A stretch of 64,000 nt of DNA from Alviniconcha marisindica (GCA_018857735.1 JABMCL010001555.1:1329501-1393500); one strand, 5' to 3'; shown: positions 1-54,800, numbered from the stretch's first letter. Made by a program: numbers and translations. The notes: generated from the sequence alone by a model not told the origin.

Positions 1-24574
<24,574 letters not shown>

Positions 24575-24734
24575 CTGCACACACAAGTCAGCTTGACTAT
24601 AATTTATGTAATTAGCGTAAATAAATGAAGTAAATATAAACAAAACCCAAATCAGGAAAATAAAGCAGGACTTAGTGCAGGCCCACTGAAGTCAAAGCTT
24701 TTCTAAAACTAAGCCAACAGGATGGGGTGAATAT

Positions 24735-25010
24735 GAAAATTCAATAGCCCACAGGGCAGGTGAATAGGAAATTACGAAAATCCACTATCCCACAGGGCAA
24801 GTGACTATGAAAATCCACTATCCCACAGGGCAGGTGACTATGAAAATCCACTATCCCACAAGGCTGGTGACTATGAAAATCCAGTAGCCCGCAGGGCTGG
24901 TGAGTATGAAAATCCACTAGCCCACAGGGCTGGTGAGTATGAAAATTCACTAGCCCACAGGGCTGGTGAATACAAAAATCCACTAGCCCATAGGGCTGGT
25001 GAATATTAAG
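24735..25010. repeat. Minisatellite, about 34-bp unit, about eight copies
   Basis: Copies of CACTAGCCCACAGGGCTGG followed by TGAGTATGAAAATC. A single related block lies at about 31080-31112, so the unit may come from a dispersed repeat. Confidence 0.9.
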
Positions 25011-25014
25011 TTAC

Positions 25015-26600
25015 CTTAGCCAAAAGGAATCATTCCCAGGGCTCCCATTAGTGAGTATTTTAAGGAGCTCCCTGGGACTCCCTGCTACAAGTTTTAGAGG
25101 GTCCCTGGCCAGTTTTAAAGGGTCATGTCTAATATGAAACGGCAGCTGTGCAGAAGCATTCTGCTTTGCATATATATATATATGATGCCTTATGTCCTTG
25201 CTAGTGCTACAACTCAGTTATGGGTTCAGTTAGGTCAGATAATGTCACTATTACAAGTATTAGTTGTGCACTTTCACTGTTTCAGGTATGCTGGCTCATT
25301 ATAGCAGTACTAGGTTTATTCAAAGGCCTACTCTAGCAGTTCTCCATGTCAGTAGTACTCTGGTGGTTGGCAGCCCTGCCAACTCTGTAGATGTACTTTA
25401 GTAGCATCCATCGGTCAGTATGAAAATGATTTAAGTAGCAGGGCAAGAAAGCAAAATGTGTGGCATTTTCAAACACAAGACCATTATAAATATTTGAAAG
25501 TGAAACAAGTTGGCCTTTGGATACTTAACGCTCTGAATCTGTGAAAGAGATCAAAACCAGAGAATGAAGGGAGAAAACTCTCATCTTCGCAAACTGCAAA
25601 TGGAGAACAGGGTACTACAAATAGCTAAGGCTGATTCAGGCATTGACAAGTTTGCAGCACAAGAGAACTTTAAAAAAAAGAAAAAAAAGCATCCCACATC
25701 TTTTGGCTTTAGTTTGAGTTTGACCTGGATTCCATACCATTCTGGGTGATGGGGCCACAAACCCAGTTAGAAAAGTCTTTAGCACGCAGTGAGTAACACT
25801 AACAGTACATAATACTACTACTAACACTTGCTCCCAAATGCCATAATGATATATTGGTAATGTAAAACTTGTGCACAGAAAGAATGCTACATTGCTAGCA
25901 AAAGCCGTAAGTTAAGCACAATTTAGCGCAGTCACTACATGTATAGGTGACCATTATGGTTATGTGCTAGGCTCTTCACTGATCCTAAGATTTACTAGGG
26001 ATTCAAAGCTATGTGCAGACTACAAGTAACAAAAGTCCACAACTAGCACTTGTAAGTGTCAAGTCTTCTTCTTTTGTTGCTTTATGGCCATAGAGACCAT
26101 AAGAACTATTCAGGATGGGGAGCCCAGGACGGCCACCTTGACTTTCCACAGCCAGTGAGCCCTGATTTAGTGACTGGCCTATTGATCTAGTAGTAATATA
26201 CTAATAAGTCTAACAGAATACTGAATTATGATATTAATTATTATTTCTGGTTGTTGTTTTGGGGTATTTTTTTTAAGTTGATTTAACATCGAAGTTCAAG
26301 CTTTACTCTGACTGTCACCACATAAAAGCCACAAGCTTAACTCCTCCATTCAAAACTTCAGATGAATACTGAGTTTTCTACCACAATTAAATCAATGGCA
26401 ATAAACAGATTGAATTCATGAGCAACATGCAAAGGTCCGTCAGTTCCTCAAAACCAAGCCAGAAAACATCGACAAATTTTGAACATATCACTCATCTAAC
26501 ATGATGCTGTCGGATCAAACAATAGGTCCAGAAAGAATATGTGTGAAGTACAAAATGTGACCGGATCAGACACATAAAATACTATACCGTTCTGACACTG
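25015..26600. other. Upstream region of aPKC without recognised features
   Basis: Probably the first aPKC intron, since the first coding exon has an upstream acceptor. It is AT-rich and no conserved exon was recognised. Confidence 0.5.
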
Positions 26601-26639
26601 GACAGTTGTCAAAAAGTTCGCACACTTCAAAGAAAAAGG

Positions 26640-26690
26640 TAAAGTGTCGCCGACACAGTGCCTCGGAAGTCACGTGACCTGAGGAGTTCC
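26640..26690. promoter_or_regulatory. Candidate divergent promoter core: ETS-like plus CACGTG palindrome
   Basis: The perfect palindrome GTGTCGCCGACAC (26644-26656) is followed by GGAAGT (ETS-like) overlapping GTCACGTGAC (26669-26678), a full E-box/CLEAR palindrome bound by USF/TFE-type factors (general knowledge). It lies between the aPKC start codon (minus, 2.1 kb away) and the proposed CapZ beta first exon (plus, 0.3 kb away). The promoter role is inferred. Confidence 0.5.
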
Positions 26691-26997
26691 CCCCCTCCCT
26701 CTCGAACACATAACTTTTGGATAAGTCATCGATTTTCTATCACAGCATGTAAACCCACCTGTAATAAGTAATAAAAAGCAACATACCAACGTGTTTTAAT
26801 GATTAAATCCCTCACTTTTAGTACCTTCAATTGGTGCCGACTGATATATTTCCAAAAAAGGAAATAAAAGAAGGCTCTATTTTTATTGGCTATTCGCCGT
26901 TTGGGAAATCCCTCAATCCCCGGATGAAGAAGCCATCTTTGCATTTGGTGTGCTGCTTCCTGCAATCTGCTACCCGTGTTATTTTTGAAACAACAAA

Positions 26998-43370
<16,373 letters not shown>

Positions 43371-45730
43371 AACTGTGTGTGTGTTTGACAGTGCGAGTCC
43401 GGCATTCCGGCATTATTCCTCCAGCCACAGAGCTGAGCTGTTGCAACCCCAATATTTATGCATGTGGCCTGCGTGTGATTGGGAGCAGAGAAAGAGTAAC
43501 CTTTCCGTTGAACAAAAACAGGAGAGATTATATGAAACAGAGCAACCACTTGGTTGAAATTGTCACGTATGAGAAAAAAGAGAGACGCACCAAAATTTGT
43601 CTTCAGTAAAAAGGGGCATTTCTTCTAATCAGCTAAATGGGCCACTTGTTGGTTTTTTGTTGTTGTTTTGGGGTGTTTTTTGTTGGGGGGGGGGGGGGGG
43701 GGGGGATAGGTGATGGTTTAAGTTTAATCTGGACTAGTCATAGTGTTCAAAAATGTTATAAATGGTTGCTGATTTGTTCAGAAACTCTATAAAAAAATTC
43801 ATGGAAGTATTAGGCAGAGCAACAAAAAACAAAAAAGAAGAAAAAAATAGAGTATAACAAAAGAACAAGATCTCCAGCTGCTATGGAAAGTATCTATATA
43901 TATATATATATATATAAACTACATAAAAAACATTGCAGGAAATTTGAGATTTCTGAACTTTGGAGTTCCTTACACTGAGGCAGTGTTAATGTTGGCAGAC
44001 AACAGCGTATTATGCAAATGTTGCTTGGCCTGTGTGAGTGAGATAGTACTGGTGATTTTGCAGAGCACTCTATGGCGATTCATTGTTGTGTTGAGCCGTC
44101 AGCAAAGTGCTGTGGCTGCCAAACGATAGAATGACTTAAATGATGTTGAAGAAAGTGTACATTTGAGCTTTGGGAAAGCGAACACTTTCCCCCCCATTCT
44201 CATTGCACCAAGAAACCACCTTCATCATTTTGAAGATTATGTCACTTGTCAAGGTGGGTGACAAAAAACCCTAAAAACTAAACAAAAATCAGCAAAACAG
44301 TCTCAGAGGGAATGATGCCAGGGAACGGGCAGTTGCCACTTTGCCTGGGAGGTTGTTGTCAATGTTTGGAGAGAAAACAAAAAACTTCAGCACTTTTTGC
44401 TCCTGTGTAGCAGCTGTCAGGATGCAACTTCCAGGTTCCTGTCACTCGTAAACTGTTGCTTTGCTGCCACTGTAATTGATGTATTTGTGTAAAATCCATT
44501 GTACTGTGTAGCTAACACGGCATCACGTTTTCAACAAGTAACATCTTCAGTTCACTTTATCTGCTGATGCACTGCAGGTTCTGCCTGCTCATTAACATTT
44601 ATGTAACCAGTTTCAGTTTGTCATGGGCGAGAGTAGTTTGAAGGTAAGCGAGATTTGGTTTCAGCTCAAGAAAGTGAGGATAAGCTTGTGCTTTGCCGTT
44701 TGGTAACTGTGCAGACACACGTGCATTTCACGTGTGTTTGTCCTGTACAGGAATTTAAAAAAATACTGTTTTTGTTTGGCGTTGATATCTGTGCAGATTA
44801 TTTGTAGACTACAAGGTGCTTTTGCAACACAGATACTTCATGTGTCTGCATGTAATTAGGTTTTAATTAATCCAAAGTTGTGTCTTCAAAACAAAGTGTT
44901 CACATGGCCATAATTTACTACACATAAATCATTAAATGTGGCAGTTTGTGAGAGTGACACTGTGATCCTATGAATAAGGCTTTTGCTTCAGGTTTACTCA
45001 ACTCATTCCAGCATGACTTTCACCATTTCTGACCCTGTTCAGCTTGTCAGAAATTCCAGGAAGGTAGCAGTATTTGCAAGAAGTTCACAGAGTTCAAACT
45101 TCTGAAATATTTAGGAAACACAGCTTATTTCATGAAAAAGTAAACAAAAGCAGCTTACTTCATGAAAGAGTTGAGAAGCGCAGCTTATTTCATGAAAGAG
45201 TTGAGAAATGCAGCTTATTTCAGACCTCAATCTGTTGTGAAAACAGTGGGAAGATCATTGAACTGAATCTGCAGAGATTATTAACCAACATAATTTTTGT
45301 GGACCCCTTTGTAACCTAAATACCTGTGAAGTTCTTTTTTGTTTTTGTTTGGCAGTTAAAAGCCATGTCCACGTATTGTCTGTCTTCGTGTGGAAGCATT
45401 GAAATGTGGTCCAATGAAGGAACAGCCATGTTCTTGAATTAACAATTTGTGCGCTGTTTTGCTTCCAATTGTGATTGAATGTATCGCCCTCGTTAGGTCA
45501 ATGTCTTTTATTGAAGTTGATTTAATGGCTTCATCTGCCCTTGTTTTTGCAAGACATTGTGTACAGACCAGATTACTTTGTCAAGTGTAAACAAATTGAT
45601 TACCAGCTTATGAAGTGTACCATAGGAAATACAATGATCAAGGAAACAAGTTCTTGAGCCCTGTGTGTGCGTGTTTGTGTGCATGCGTCCAGTGCAACTG
45701 CAGTTAAATAAATTTTAAAAAAAGATGATA
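43371..45730 (+). other. CAPZB: CapZ beta 3' UTR (probable)
   Basis: Follows the stop codon. It contains a G-run (about 43686-43705), a short (TA)n run near 43893-43916 and a small four-copy repeat of CAGCTTATTTCATGAAAGAG (45120-45225). The poly(A) signal at 45707 is the best candidate end. Length is inferred from the signal only. Confidence 0.5.
45707..45712 (+). terminator. Candidate polyadenylation signal AATAAA for CapZ beta
   Basis: AATAAA followed by TTTTAAAAAAAGATG, downstream of the CapZ beta stop codon. Other weaker signals may be used. Confidence 0.45.
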
Positions 45731-46613
45731 TATATGCAGCATGACCAAATGAGACTGAATGTTGCATGGCGACTGAACGAGAAACACTTTACGCTTTGTG
45801 TTAGCAAAATGAATGCAAGAAACTGGTTTACCCCATTCAGATCCATTGACAGGAATGAAAGAAACCAGTGGAAGCTTCAGAGACATCAGCTAATTGTAAT
45901 ACCCCCCCTCCCCCATAAAACAAGCCTAGATCTCTTCAGTTCAAACTGGATCAGAATGACAAAATACCACTTGTCAACCTGGTGGGTCATGTGTATCAAA
46001 GATGAGGTGACCCAACTGGCTGATCAGGAAGCTAGTTAGTTTGCCTACTCCAAACACTACCAAGTCAGAGAATGCAGTGCTAGATCTGCACAGCATTTTT
46101 TTACTATGAGAAGAGTTTGTGAACTGGCTCTGCTGTCTTCGCAGTCAAGTTTAATGCTCAATTTAGGACACAGCTTAAATGAACCCCACAGCAAAGATTA
46201 CCCTTCTTTCAAGACTACTTTTAAACAAGGCCAACTACCTGCTGTTAAACTGAAATCCAGTTTTCAGGGGCCAGTTATTCCCAGTAACTAACTTCGTTCG
46301 AGAACTTGTAGCAAAACACTGGCCACTTTCTAATGCACCCATATGTTGCTATATAGCTGCTTCCATTGTATAATTTCTTCACAGTCAAACAACATATATA
46401 TATATACCAAACATCCTGCATAAAAAATTAAATTTCTCAATTTATTTCGCATGTACACACATCAAAGTTGTGCAAATGGTGAATTCTTGTGGCTAAAGAA
46501 AGAAACAAAAAAACTAAGTTCATACACATTAATGTTTTTCATGGAATCCAACTATCATTTCCTTAATTGCACTCGGATGCAATTTTAATTTTTTTGTGTG
46601 CATCACATGTACT

Positions 46614-46619
46614 TTTTAT
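46614..46619 (-). terminator. Candidate polyadenylation signal for the POM121-like gene
   Basis: TTTATT on the plus strand reads AATAAA on the minus strand (TTTAATAAAAAGTACATG). It is 4.8 kb past the stop codon; a nearer signal at about 48392 is also possible. Confidence 0.3.
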
Positions 46620-47569
46620 TAAACAGTAAATGACTATAATTATTTACCAACATAGCACCATTAAAAAAATAATAATCTTGCCACAAAACTTCACAACTGG
46701 ATTCAGACATGATCAGAATCTGACTAAGCATAAGAATGTTTACAGAGGGCCCTTTTTTTGCAAAACATTCAGTTAGCCCATTTCTATTCCTTGCCATAGA
46801 ATCGAAAAGAAAAACAGACAACATAAACCTAAGACCAGAATCTACAAAATCAGATGGCCGTTTGCACAAAAGTCCACCTAGCCTGTTGCACAAGCCCATG
46901 AGGTCAAGACAAGACCAGGCATGGGGTCAACAAGTCCTCTATCAAAGGGGATATATATATATATACTTGTTGCAATAAAAGACTGTTCCTGGAAAATCTG
47001 AAAATACCAGGGTTGCCATAAATTAGGCAAAGACATAATTATCTTCTCTTGGCAGCAATAAATCAAGACTACCACAGATATTTTCTCTCTGCAGGCAGTA
47101 AAGAAACAGGGTCTGAAGAGAGTGCACTTTGAGTGCTCCCAGTTAGTAAATGGATTTTAATATCCCATAAACTGCAAAGGGCCACCTTGGGATGCTCCAA
47201 CTGTCTAACTATGTAAACCCTTTTCTGAAACCAAATCTACAAAATCAATCCATACACGTACATCAAACAAAAGATGCACTAACATCAAGCACATTTTCAA
47301 AAGGTTTGTCCATTCAATACTGCCCTTGTTAAAAAGCATATATTTAATGCTAAGACTAGCTGGTATCATCAACTATTCCATCTACTGATATCAGGTAAAA
47401 AATTAAAAGAACAATCAAAGAAAGAAATGAATGGACAATTTACCAAGCAGTTCACTGATAAGGTTAAATCCATACAGAGAAGGGCTACATGACATGACGT
47501 GGTGCAAACAGAACACACCAAGACAGCATCAGTTTCATCAGCCATGTAACAGTGCTTAAAGACACCACT

Positions 47570-47790
47570 TTCGTGGATATTCAAAACGTGCTATAAAAAC
47601 TAGTCATTTAGAATAATCATAGTTCAGGAGCTGTGTGAGAGTCGAGGTGGCCGTCCTGGGCTGTCCGTCCTAACGAGCCTTCTGGCTTCCGTGGATGTAA
47701 AGAATTACTGAACCATGCTTCAGCACTGGTCTCAGCTTGTCCCTAATACATCAGCTGACATCCGAGGACATTAAGCATCACTTCATCATC
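47570..47790 (+). mobile_element. SINE-like composite (S1 tail plus S6)
   Basis: GGATATTCAAAACGTGCTAT with TCATTTAGAAT matches the S1 tail. AGGAGCTGTGTGAGAGTCGA through GTGGATGTAAAG matches 18545-18685. Confidence 0.6.
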
Positions 47791-48345
47791 ATTAGAATAA
47801 TCACATGCAAGCGCAGTGAAGAACTGCAGAAGAACACAATTTTTTTCCCCATGAAGACACCACCCACCCCCACCTCCGTATAGTGACAAAAACTGACAAG
47901 ATCTCAAAACCTACACTGAAGTTAAACTGACGCTTATCTTCATGCGCAAAATATGAGTGAGTAAAATCATCTTTCTGAAGTGAGCGACATGGCAGCTCAC
48001 CAGCATAAAAAGACAAAATTACTCTTTATGTGCATATTATTTGAAAATAATTACTAATTTTGTCTCCACATAATTTGTGTATTTATGTACTTTTGACACA
48101 GATATGCCTTTGGAAGCTGCACGAAAGGCTAATAATGACCGTTATGTGAGCATAATTAGTAATTTTATGCTTTTGACGCATTTAAACCACTGGTACCAAG
48201 CGTCATTCATATGTATGGACATTAAGCATCACTTCATCATCATTAGAATAATCACATGCAAGCGCTGTGAAGAACTGCAGAAGAACACCAGTTTTTTCCC
48301 CATGAAGACACCACCCTACCCCCACCCCCGTATAGGGACAAAATA
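47765..48345. repeat. Direct duplication of a 110-bp block
   Basis: Blocks at about 47770-47885 and 48225-48342 share ATCACATGCAAGCG, GAAGAACTGCAGAAGAACAC and CCCATGAAGACACCACC with few differences, separated by about 340 bp. Confidence 0.9.
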
Positions 48346-48962
48346 ATCTCCAGAAGATGGCAGAACCGGAAAGCTGTGTGAAGACGGTGTTCACTTTATT
48401 TGCAACTGTTCCTAGCTTGTAATGGGATGTAACACGTGAGACACAACATGTAACATGTGACCCTTAGATACTGACATTGAGCAAGGCAAGCACAACCTAG
48501 TTTTGTGAGAGGGTTTACATATGCTGAGCTATGATGAAAAGGCAGAAACAGGGTTTGAGTAGATCGCCTTTACATTACAATCCAAGACAAAAACTTTTGT
48601 TTTAAATGTTTCAAAAACTATGAACTATGAGTACAAACACTATATATCACAATATTTACAATATCAGCATTGGTTTAGTACATCCTCCCATTGTTACAAG
48701 TACATGTGTAAAATACCCACAATCAAATCTCCAGAACAGATGGAGAGATCACCTCCACACGAATGGGAAAAAAACACCGACAACAAAATAAACCCCCATC
48801 AAATAACTAGATTTAGTTTAATCTAAACCATTAGGTTTGCACACCTCAAACAGTTGTTGAAAACATGAGACTTCATACTCCTTCCAGAGCAGTGTGATAT
48901 TATGGTAGGAAAGGCACAGCTAACGGTCACAGCTAGACATCAAACACCAAGCCAGGAAAGAT

Positions 48963-49079
48963 ACGACGGCCAACCCATCTACTGCTGTAGCCTGCCTGGT
49001 GTGTGGACGCATCTGCGCATCGGAGTTTGGTCTGCGGTCACATCAGAGGCGTGCCGGTGACGGTGTCTTCACTTTGTGA
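48963..49079 (+). pseudogene. LINE C-terminal zinc finger remnant
   Basis: The open frame ends ACLVCGRICASEFGLRSHQR, then RAGDGVFTL and TGA at 49077-49079. This C-x2-C ... H finger with GLRSHQR is the style found at the C-terminus of some non-LTR retrotransposon polyproteins. No RT domain is attached upstream. Confidence 0.6.
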
Positions 49080-49979
49080 CAGACAACTATGATGAAGATG
49101 ACGATATTATCGTGTTTAACAACTGCAATACAATGGGGACTGTAGTAAATATTGCCTGGGCAGCGGCACAAGTTTCCAACAGCCTAGGGATTTTTTCTGA
49201 GCACAGCCAGAAGCACACAGGTCTGACATGCTGTTTATCCCCATCCACGGGACTAGACACTCAGTCTGCTACCCCAGCCAAGTTAGCAGAGAAAGTACAG
49301 CTCTGAGCTCAGGTCAAACCTGGACCGAACCAAGGACCTCCACTATGCCAAACACTAGCTAGAGCATCTCTCGGCCATTTTATCTTTACAGTTCACACTA
49401 CATGCGTAATGTATCTGCATCAGTCATTCTAACAAATGTAGTTTCTCTTGCCAGTAAATGTTGGAATGAAAATCCCTCAGCCATTTCATCTTCACATTTC
49501 ACAGTACACACACGGCACACATATATATATATTTGTACAAATGTACAAAACATGTAATTTAGTCTAATACTAATGCAACTGCCAAACAAATACATGTAGT
49601 ATTCAAACACAGCAAGCTACGCAAGTCACGCACACTACAGTGCAAGCTGGGATGTTGCTGTATGCAACTAGTCCTTTTATCCATCGCTAACAAAACTCAG
49701 TTTAGAAAATCAACACAAAATCAAGTGAGAAATTAAAATCCTTGATCTGAAGTCTGGAGATTTAATTTCAACCTCTTCCACCCGAGGCGAAAGAGAATCA
49801 AAACAAACAAAGGAGTTAATTAGTGCTTGAAATGTGTAACACAAGTACAAGACAAGTGAACCTGTGAGGTTGGCAGGACTTTAAACTCCAGCACTTGTTC
49901 CGAGAAGGCTGGTTCCTTTAATACCAGTCTTTCTCAAATCTTTTCCTTCTTCATGCTTTCATGGAAACAAACCCCTCAC

Positions 49980-50230
49980 AAAGGACCCCCCTCTTTGAGG
50001 AGCATGCTCACTCAATTTTTAGGGTGGTCTTGAATTTTTAAAAGACAGGGTACGACAGTGCCAGTCACGGTCACCCAGGCAGTCCTGGGTTCAGTTGCTG
50101 ATCCAACCCCTCACCCTCTTTGAGGAGCATGCTCACTCAATTTTTAGGGTGATCTTGAATTCTGAAAAGACAGGGTGCGACAGTGCCAGTCATGGTCACC
50201 CAGGCATTCCCGTGTTTCAGTTGCTGTTTC
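49980..50230. repeat. Tandem duplication, about 117-bp unit, two copies
   Basis: Both copies contain CTCTTTGAGGAGCATGCTCA, CTCAATTTTTAGGGT and CGACAGTGCCAGTCA, followed by CACCCAGGCA. Confidence 0.92.
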
Positions 50231-50991
50231 ATCCTGCTGCTTAGTTAAAGTAGAACTTTGAGGTTTTCCAAATCCTTTACTGGGAAGAACTGAGAAAAAA
50301 AATGCTCTGACCTGGAGTCAAACGCACTCTAACCGGTTCTCACCAGATTACAGTGCAGCATGGACTATTCCTGATGAGCGGGGTCTGTGTGGGTCACAAG
50401 ATTGAAAATGAGGCTGAGGCGTGATGAGAGCAAGTACAGATGGTGTCATATGTACTGTTGTCTATGCACTTGCCTTAAGCTTTGCTTTTAAACTCAGCAT
50501 CACATCATATTGCTTGGAGATAGTTCTTGCTTGGACCATGCATCAAAAATCCTTATATCAATCTGAAAACAGCTTTACACCAAGTTGAAAACAGCTTTAA
50601 ATCAATTTCTTTTGCAGCCAAAACAAAGTACATCAAAGTAAAGTCAAACAATAATCTTGTCAACAACAGAATGAAGCAATCTCACAACTGTTTCAATGAA
50701 ATTAGCAACAATCAGTGTTAACTTAAAAAATGGTCCACCACACTCCTTATAAAATGCAGTGAGCAAGCAACCTTGTCCTTGAGCACACATTCTTCCAACT
50801 CTTCTCCCACATTTGAAGCAGTTAATCTAGACAAAGGCCATAGTCGAGAAATGATACAAACAGCCACACTGCACATGTTGCACGCAAACAGGTCTTCTGT
50901 TTGCATGCACATCAGCTCTGATGACAGTCCCACAAGGTTCAGGGGGCTGTACTTCAGGAGTTACAGGTGAACTGGCCTTATCTGTAACTGC

Positions 50992-51145
50992 AAGTACACC
51001 ACTTCAGTGGATACTCAAAATGAGCTGTTAAAAAAGAAGCTACAGTCACTCATTTAGAATCACATGCGACGAAAGCGCAGCACTTGAGTCTTCTCAACAG
51101 CCGTGAACAGCGCTATATAAAAATGATCAACAATCAGTCAATCTT
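50992..51145 (+). mobile_element. SINE-like repeat, family S1, plus orientation
   Basis: Shares TACACCACTTCAGTGGATAC, AGTCACTCATTTAGAATCAC and the tail AACAGCGCTATATAAAAATG with the other S1 copies. It lies in the probable POM121-like 3' UTR. Confidence 0.72.
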
Positions 51146-51419
51146 TTGCTTCCATGGCATGAGCTCTGGTGACAACCCCATGAGATTTAGGGGTAGCAGT
51201 ACTTCACACATCAGTGGTGAACTGGCTTCATCTTCTGCCGTTCTGGTTTCAGCAACGGCATCGACAGTTGATGGCACTTCCACAAGGTTTAAGGGTTGTA
51301 GTTCAAGAATAATGGACGATCTGGCTTATCCATTATCGTACCTTCTTCTGCTGAAGTATTACTCAGTTACTGATAAGCTGTGATGGCAGTCCATTTGGGT
51401 TTAGTGGTCGTGCTTCACA

Positions 51420-51529
51420 TTATCTTCTGCTTCCGCCACGGCGACGAGGTCGGCTGGCAGCCCCACGAGGTTTGGCAGCTGAAGGCCTGGGATTGAACAT
51501 GTTCCCTGCCTGACCCCCGCTGCCAGCAA
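51420..51529 (-). CDS. POM121-like terminal exon
   Basis: Encodes AGSGGQAGNMFNPRPSAAKP and then RGAASRPRRRGGSRR and TAA. The acceptor TTATTTGGCAG keeps phase with the FG exon. The basic tail is typical of POM121 and NUP153 C-termini. Confidence 0.85.
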
Positions 51530-51782
51530 CTGCCAAATAAACACAAACAGAAATTTTAAAAACTGACGTACAAAGTACACTTTGAACCAAACAGGTACCA
51601 GAAATTCAAGAAAAACAGTAACAGAAGTCAGCACAAAATCAATACAAATTTTGACAATGCAGGCAGCATATTTTTATAAACAAGGCAGGAAATATACATG
51701 AATTGTACCTCATTCATATGCTATAACAGTGTGTATTTTTACCATATATATATAGCACTGCTGTTAGTATTAATTACTACAA

Positions 51783-51813
<31 letters not shown>

Positions 51814-54800
51814 ATTTCACACTGTCCCTCTTTCCATTCATGTGTCTCATTCATCCATCCTGACTGGCTTGACTTGTAAAGAAGCATGCACACTGAACAA
51901 TTTGAGCTCAGACAAACAGTACAGATATACAACATAAACTCCACACAGACCAAATCCCTTACACATACACACACAACCAACATCAAGTACACACACACTA
52001 ATTGTAACATACATATATATATATAATGTATATACACACACACACCACGTGTATGCATGAGCACACACTCACATGTTCACAGTGACACAGACAGATATCA
52101 ACACAGAAACAGCTCCCAGTTCAGCAACACCAGTAACAACAGTTACATTTTGTCGATCGATACACAGATGGTGGGACAAACTCCAAACATCGGTTTACCA
52201 CATCCTTCCTCCAACCACAGCCATAACTGATTATGCTATAGGTCTAAAAAAAAAAAATGTCAGCTAACAGACAGCTTTTCACTGGTGCTCGGATGGAAGT
52301 AAGTTTGTAACAGACAACTGAAATTATAAATCAGGCAAAATTGTTTCAATCGAGACAGAACTCTTTTTTTTTTAACCTGCGGTGTCATGTTTACATGTGT
52401 GCTTGAACACTACATGGCTTTCAGTTTCACAGTCTTATTAGTACCCAAACCTACTGAGGGCACTGGCAGCGTTGGTAGACGGCTGCACAGAGATAAAGAC
52501 AGAAACGCGTGCCCCTTCAGCGGCATAACCAGTTCTGGCAGTGTTTGGAAGGAGGTGCAAGAAAGTGACGTTCGGAGTGGGATGAAAATACTCACCAAAG
52601 TTGAACTGCGGAGCCCCGCTGAGAGAAGCGCTGAAGTCAAAACCACTACCACCACCACCACCACCACCACCACCCAGCTGTCCGAACTGAAACCCAGCAC
52701 CACCACTAGGAGCTGAATTCTGAGCTGCCCCGAAGGAAAATCCTTGTGACGACTGTCCCGTGTTTCCTGTGCCAAAAGTAAAGGCACTTCCTTGCCCAGC
52801 ACTGGTAGCTGAACTGTTCTGATTGGCCGACACTCCAAAGACAGGAGTGCTGCTGTTGGAATGAGATGTCCCGAAGGATGCAGCTTGAGCGGTGCTTCCA
52901 AATGCCGGAGCTGCCTGCAGTGGACCGGAACCGAAGACTGGGGTGGGTACGGATGTGGTTGACGCTCCTCCAAATGGCGATGCAGCCTGCTGCGTGGTGG
53001 TGCCAAAGGCAGGGGTTGGCTTGGGCGCAGCCGATGCTCCCCCAAAGTTGAAGCCGCTGGAGGCGGAGGTGTTGCTGAAGCCACTGAAAGCAGGGGCCTG
53101 CTGGGGCTGGGCGGCCCCAAACGCAGGCGCTGCCGGAGACTGTGTCCCGAATCCTGGGGCTCCACCCGCCTGTTGGGTTTGTTGGGGCGCACCAAAACTG
53201 AAACCTGAGCCTGCGTTGCCCCCAAAGGGTGCAGGCTGGGTGGCTTGCGGAGGCTTTGCTTGACCAAACGCCACTGTGGCACCCGTCAGGCCACCCGCGC
53301 CAGCTGTGAATGAGAAGCTGCTGTTTCCTGAGGTGGTGGTTGCAGCGGTTGCCCCAAAGTTGAAGCCGGGGGTTGGCGCAGTTGAAGGCGCTCCCCCAAA
53401 ACTGAAGCCGGAGGGGGCTGATGTGGTGGAGGCCCCGAACGGTGGCGCTGCACTGGATGTCGTGGAGGCAGGGGTCTGGCCAAAGCTAAAGGAGTTGTTG
53501 GGGGCTGCCGTTGCTCCCTGCCCCTGCCCCTGCCTGAAGCTGAAAGTGTTGGATGATGTCGCTGGCGTCAGACCAAAGCCAAACGTGCCTGCCCCGATCG
53601 CCGCAGCGGGACCCGTGGCCTTTCCAAAGCTGAAACCAGTGCTGGCCGTCATTGCTGGAGCTGGAGCACTGAAAGGTGCCGTTGTTCCGGAAGACACCTG
53701 GCCGAATGCAAAACTGCTTCCGCCTGAAGGAGTAGGGTTGGCCCCAAAAGAGAACCCGCTGCCTGCTGTGGTGGAGGCTGTGACGCCCTGTCCAAACGCT
53801 GATGTTGCAGGCTGAGTGGCAGTGGCAAACCCGCCGAATCCTCCTGACCCCTGTGCTGATGAAACCGCCCCAAGAGCACTGCCCACTTTGGGCGTGCTGA
53901 ACATGTTCCCCTGCCCCGCATCACTCTGGCTGCTGAGCGCTGAGGTCGGCTGGGTGCTGAGCCCAAAAGGGGCTGACGCGATCTGCTGACCGCCCTGCCC
54001 CGCTCCACCTGGGCTGGTGAACGCCGGCATCGACTGAGTGTTCTGACCAAAAGGGGCTGACGCGCTTTGCTGACCACCTTGCCCAAGCCCCAACGCCGTC
54101 TGCTGAGTCGACGGACTGAAAGAAAAGCCCCCAGCTGTTGACGCCGGTGGCGCTGCGCCTCCAAAGCCGAAGGCTGCGCTCCCACCCTGAGGAACGGGGT
54201 TAGACGCTGATGTTTCAAAATTAAACTCTGCTGATGCCAGGGGGGTGGAGGTGCTTGATGCGGCAGTGGTGCTGGAGGCAGGAGCCAGGCTAAACCCTCC
54301 TCCTGCGCTTGTTGAGCTGGGCGCTGGCACTGTACTCACGCTTCCAAAGCCAAACCCGGTCGAGGCAGGCGCTGCGGACAAACCTGAAGCTTGCGTCGAC
54401 GTGGCGGCACCAAAACTGAACCCACCGGAGAGCGATGGCACCGGATTGGCCGGCGTTGTTGAAATCTGCGGCTGAGCAGCGGACAAGGCGGCGGCGGTTC
54501 CAAAAGAAACTGCACTGGCAGAGGGCTGAGGTCTGGCAGCATCCTGGTAAGACGGGGGTTGCGGCGGAGCACCAAACACGGGTTTAAACGTGTACTGAGA
54601 GGGAGAGGTGGACACCGTGTTTGGCGCAGAAGACTGGGTGATCAAAGTCACCGTAGGATTTGTCACCGACATCGGAAATGATGAAGGCAGGGACGCTGCC
54701 GAAGACAGAGGCAGTGAATTTGATGAAGAGGCATGCAGAGATGTCGACGAAGCAGACAAAGGCATGGTGGTCACACCAGACAATGATGCCAAGGCCTCCG

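Larger units (their letters stand above)
45731..51419 (-). other. Intergenic region and probable POM121-like 3' UTR
   Basis: No conserved coding exon was found. It holds SINE-like pieces, a LINE remnant (48963-49079), two small duplications and copies of the terminal exon (50915-51400). Minus-strand AATAAA signals lie at about 46614-46619 and 48392. The point where the POM121-like transcript ends cannot be fixed from sequence alone. Confidence 0.45.
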
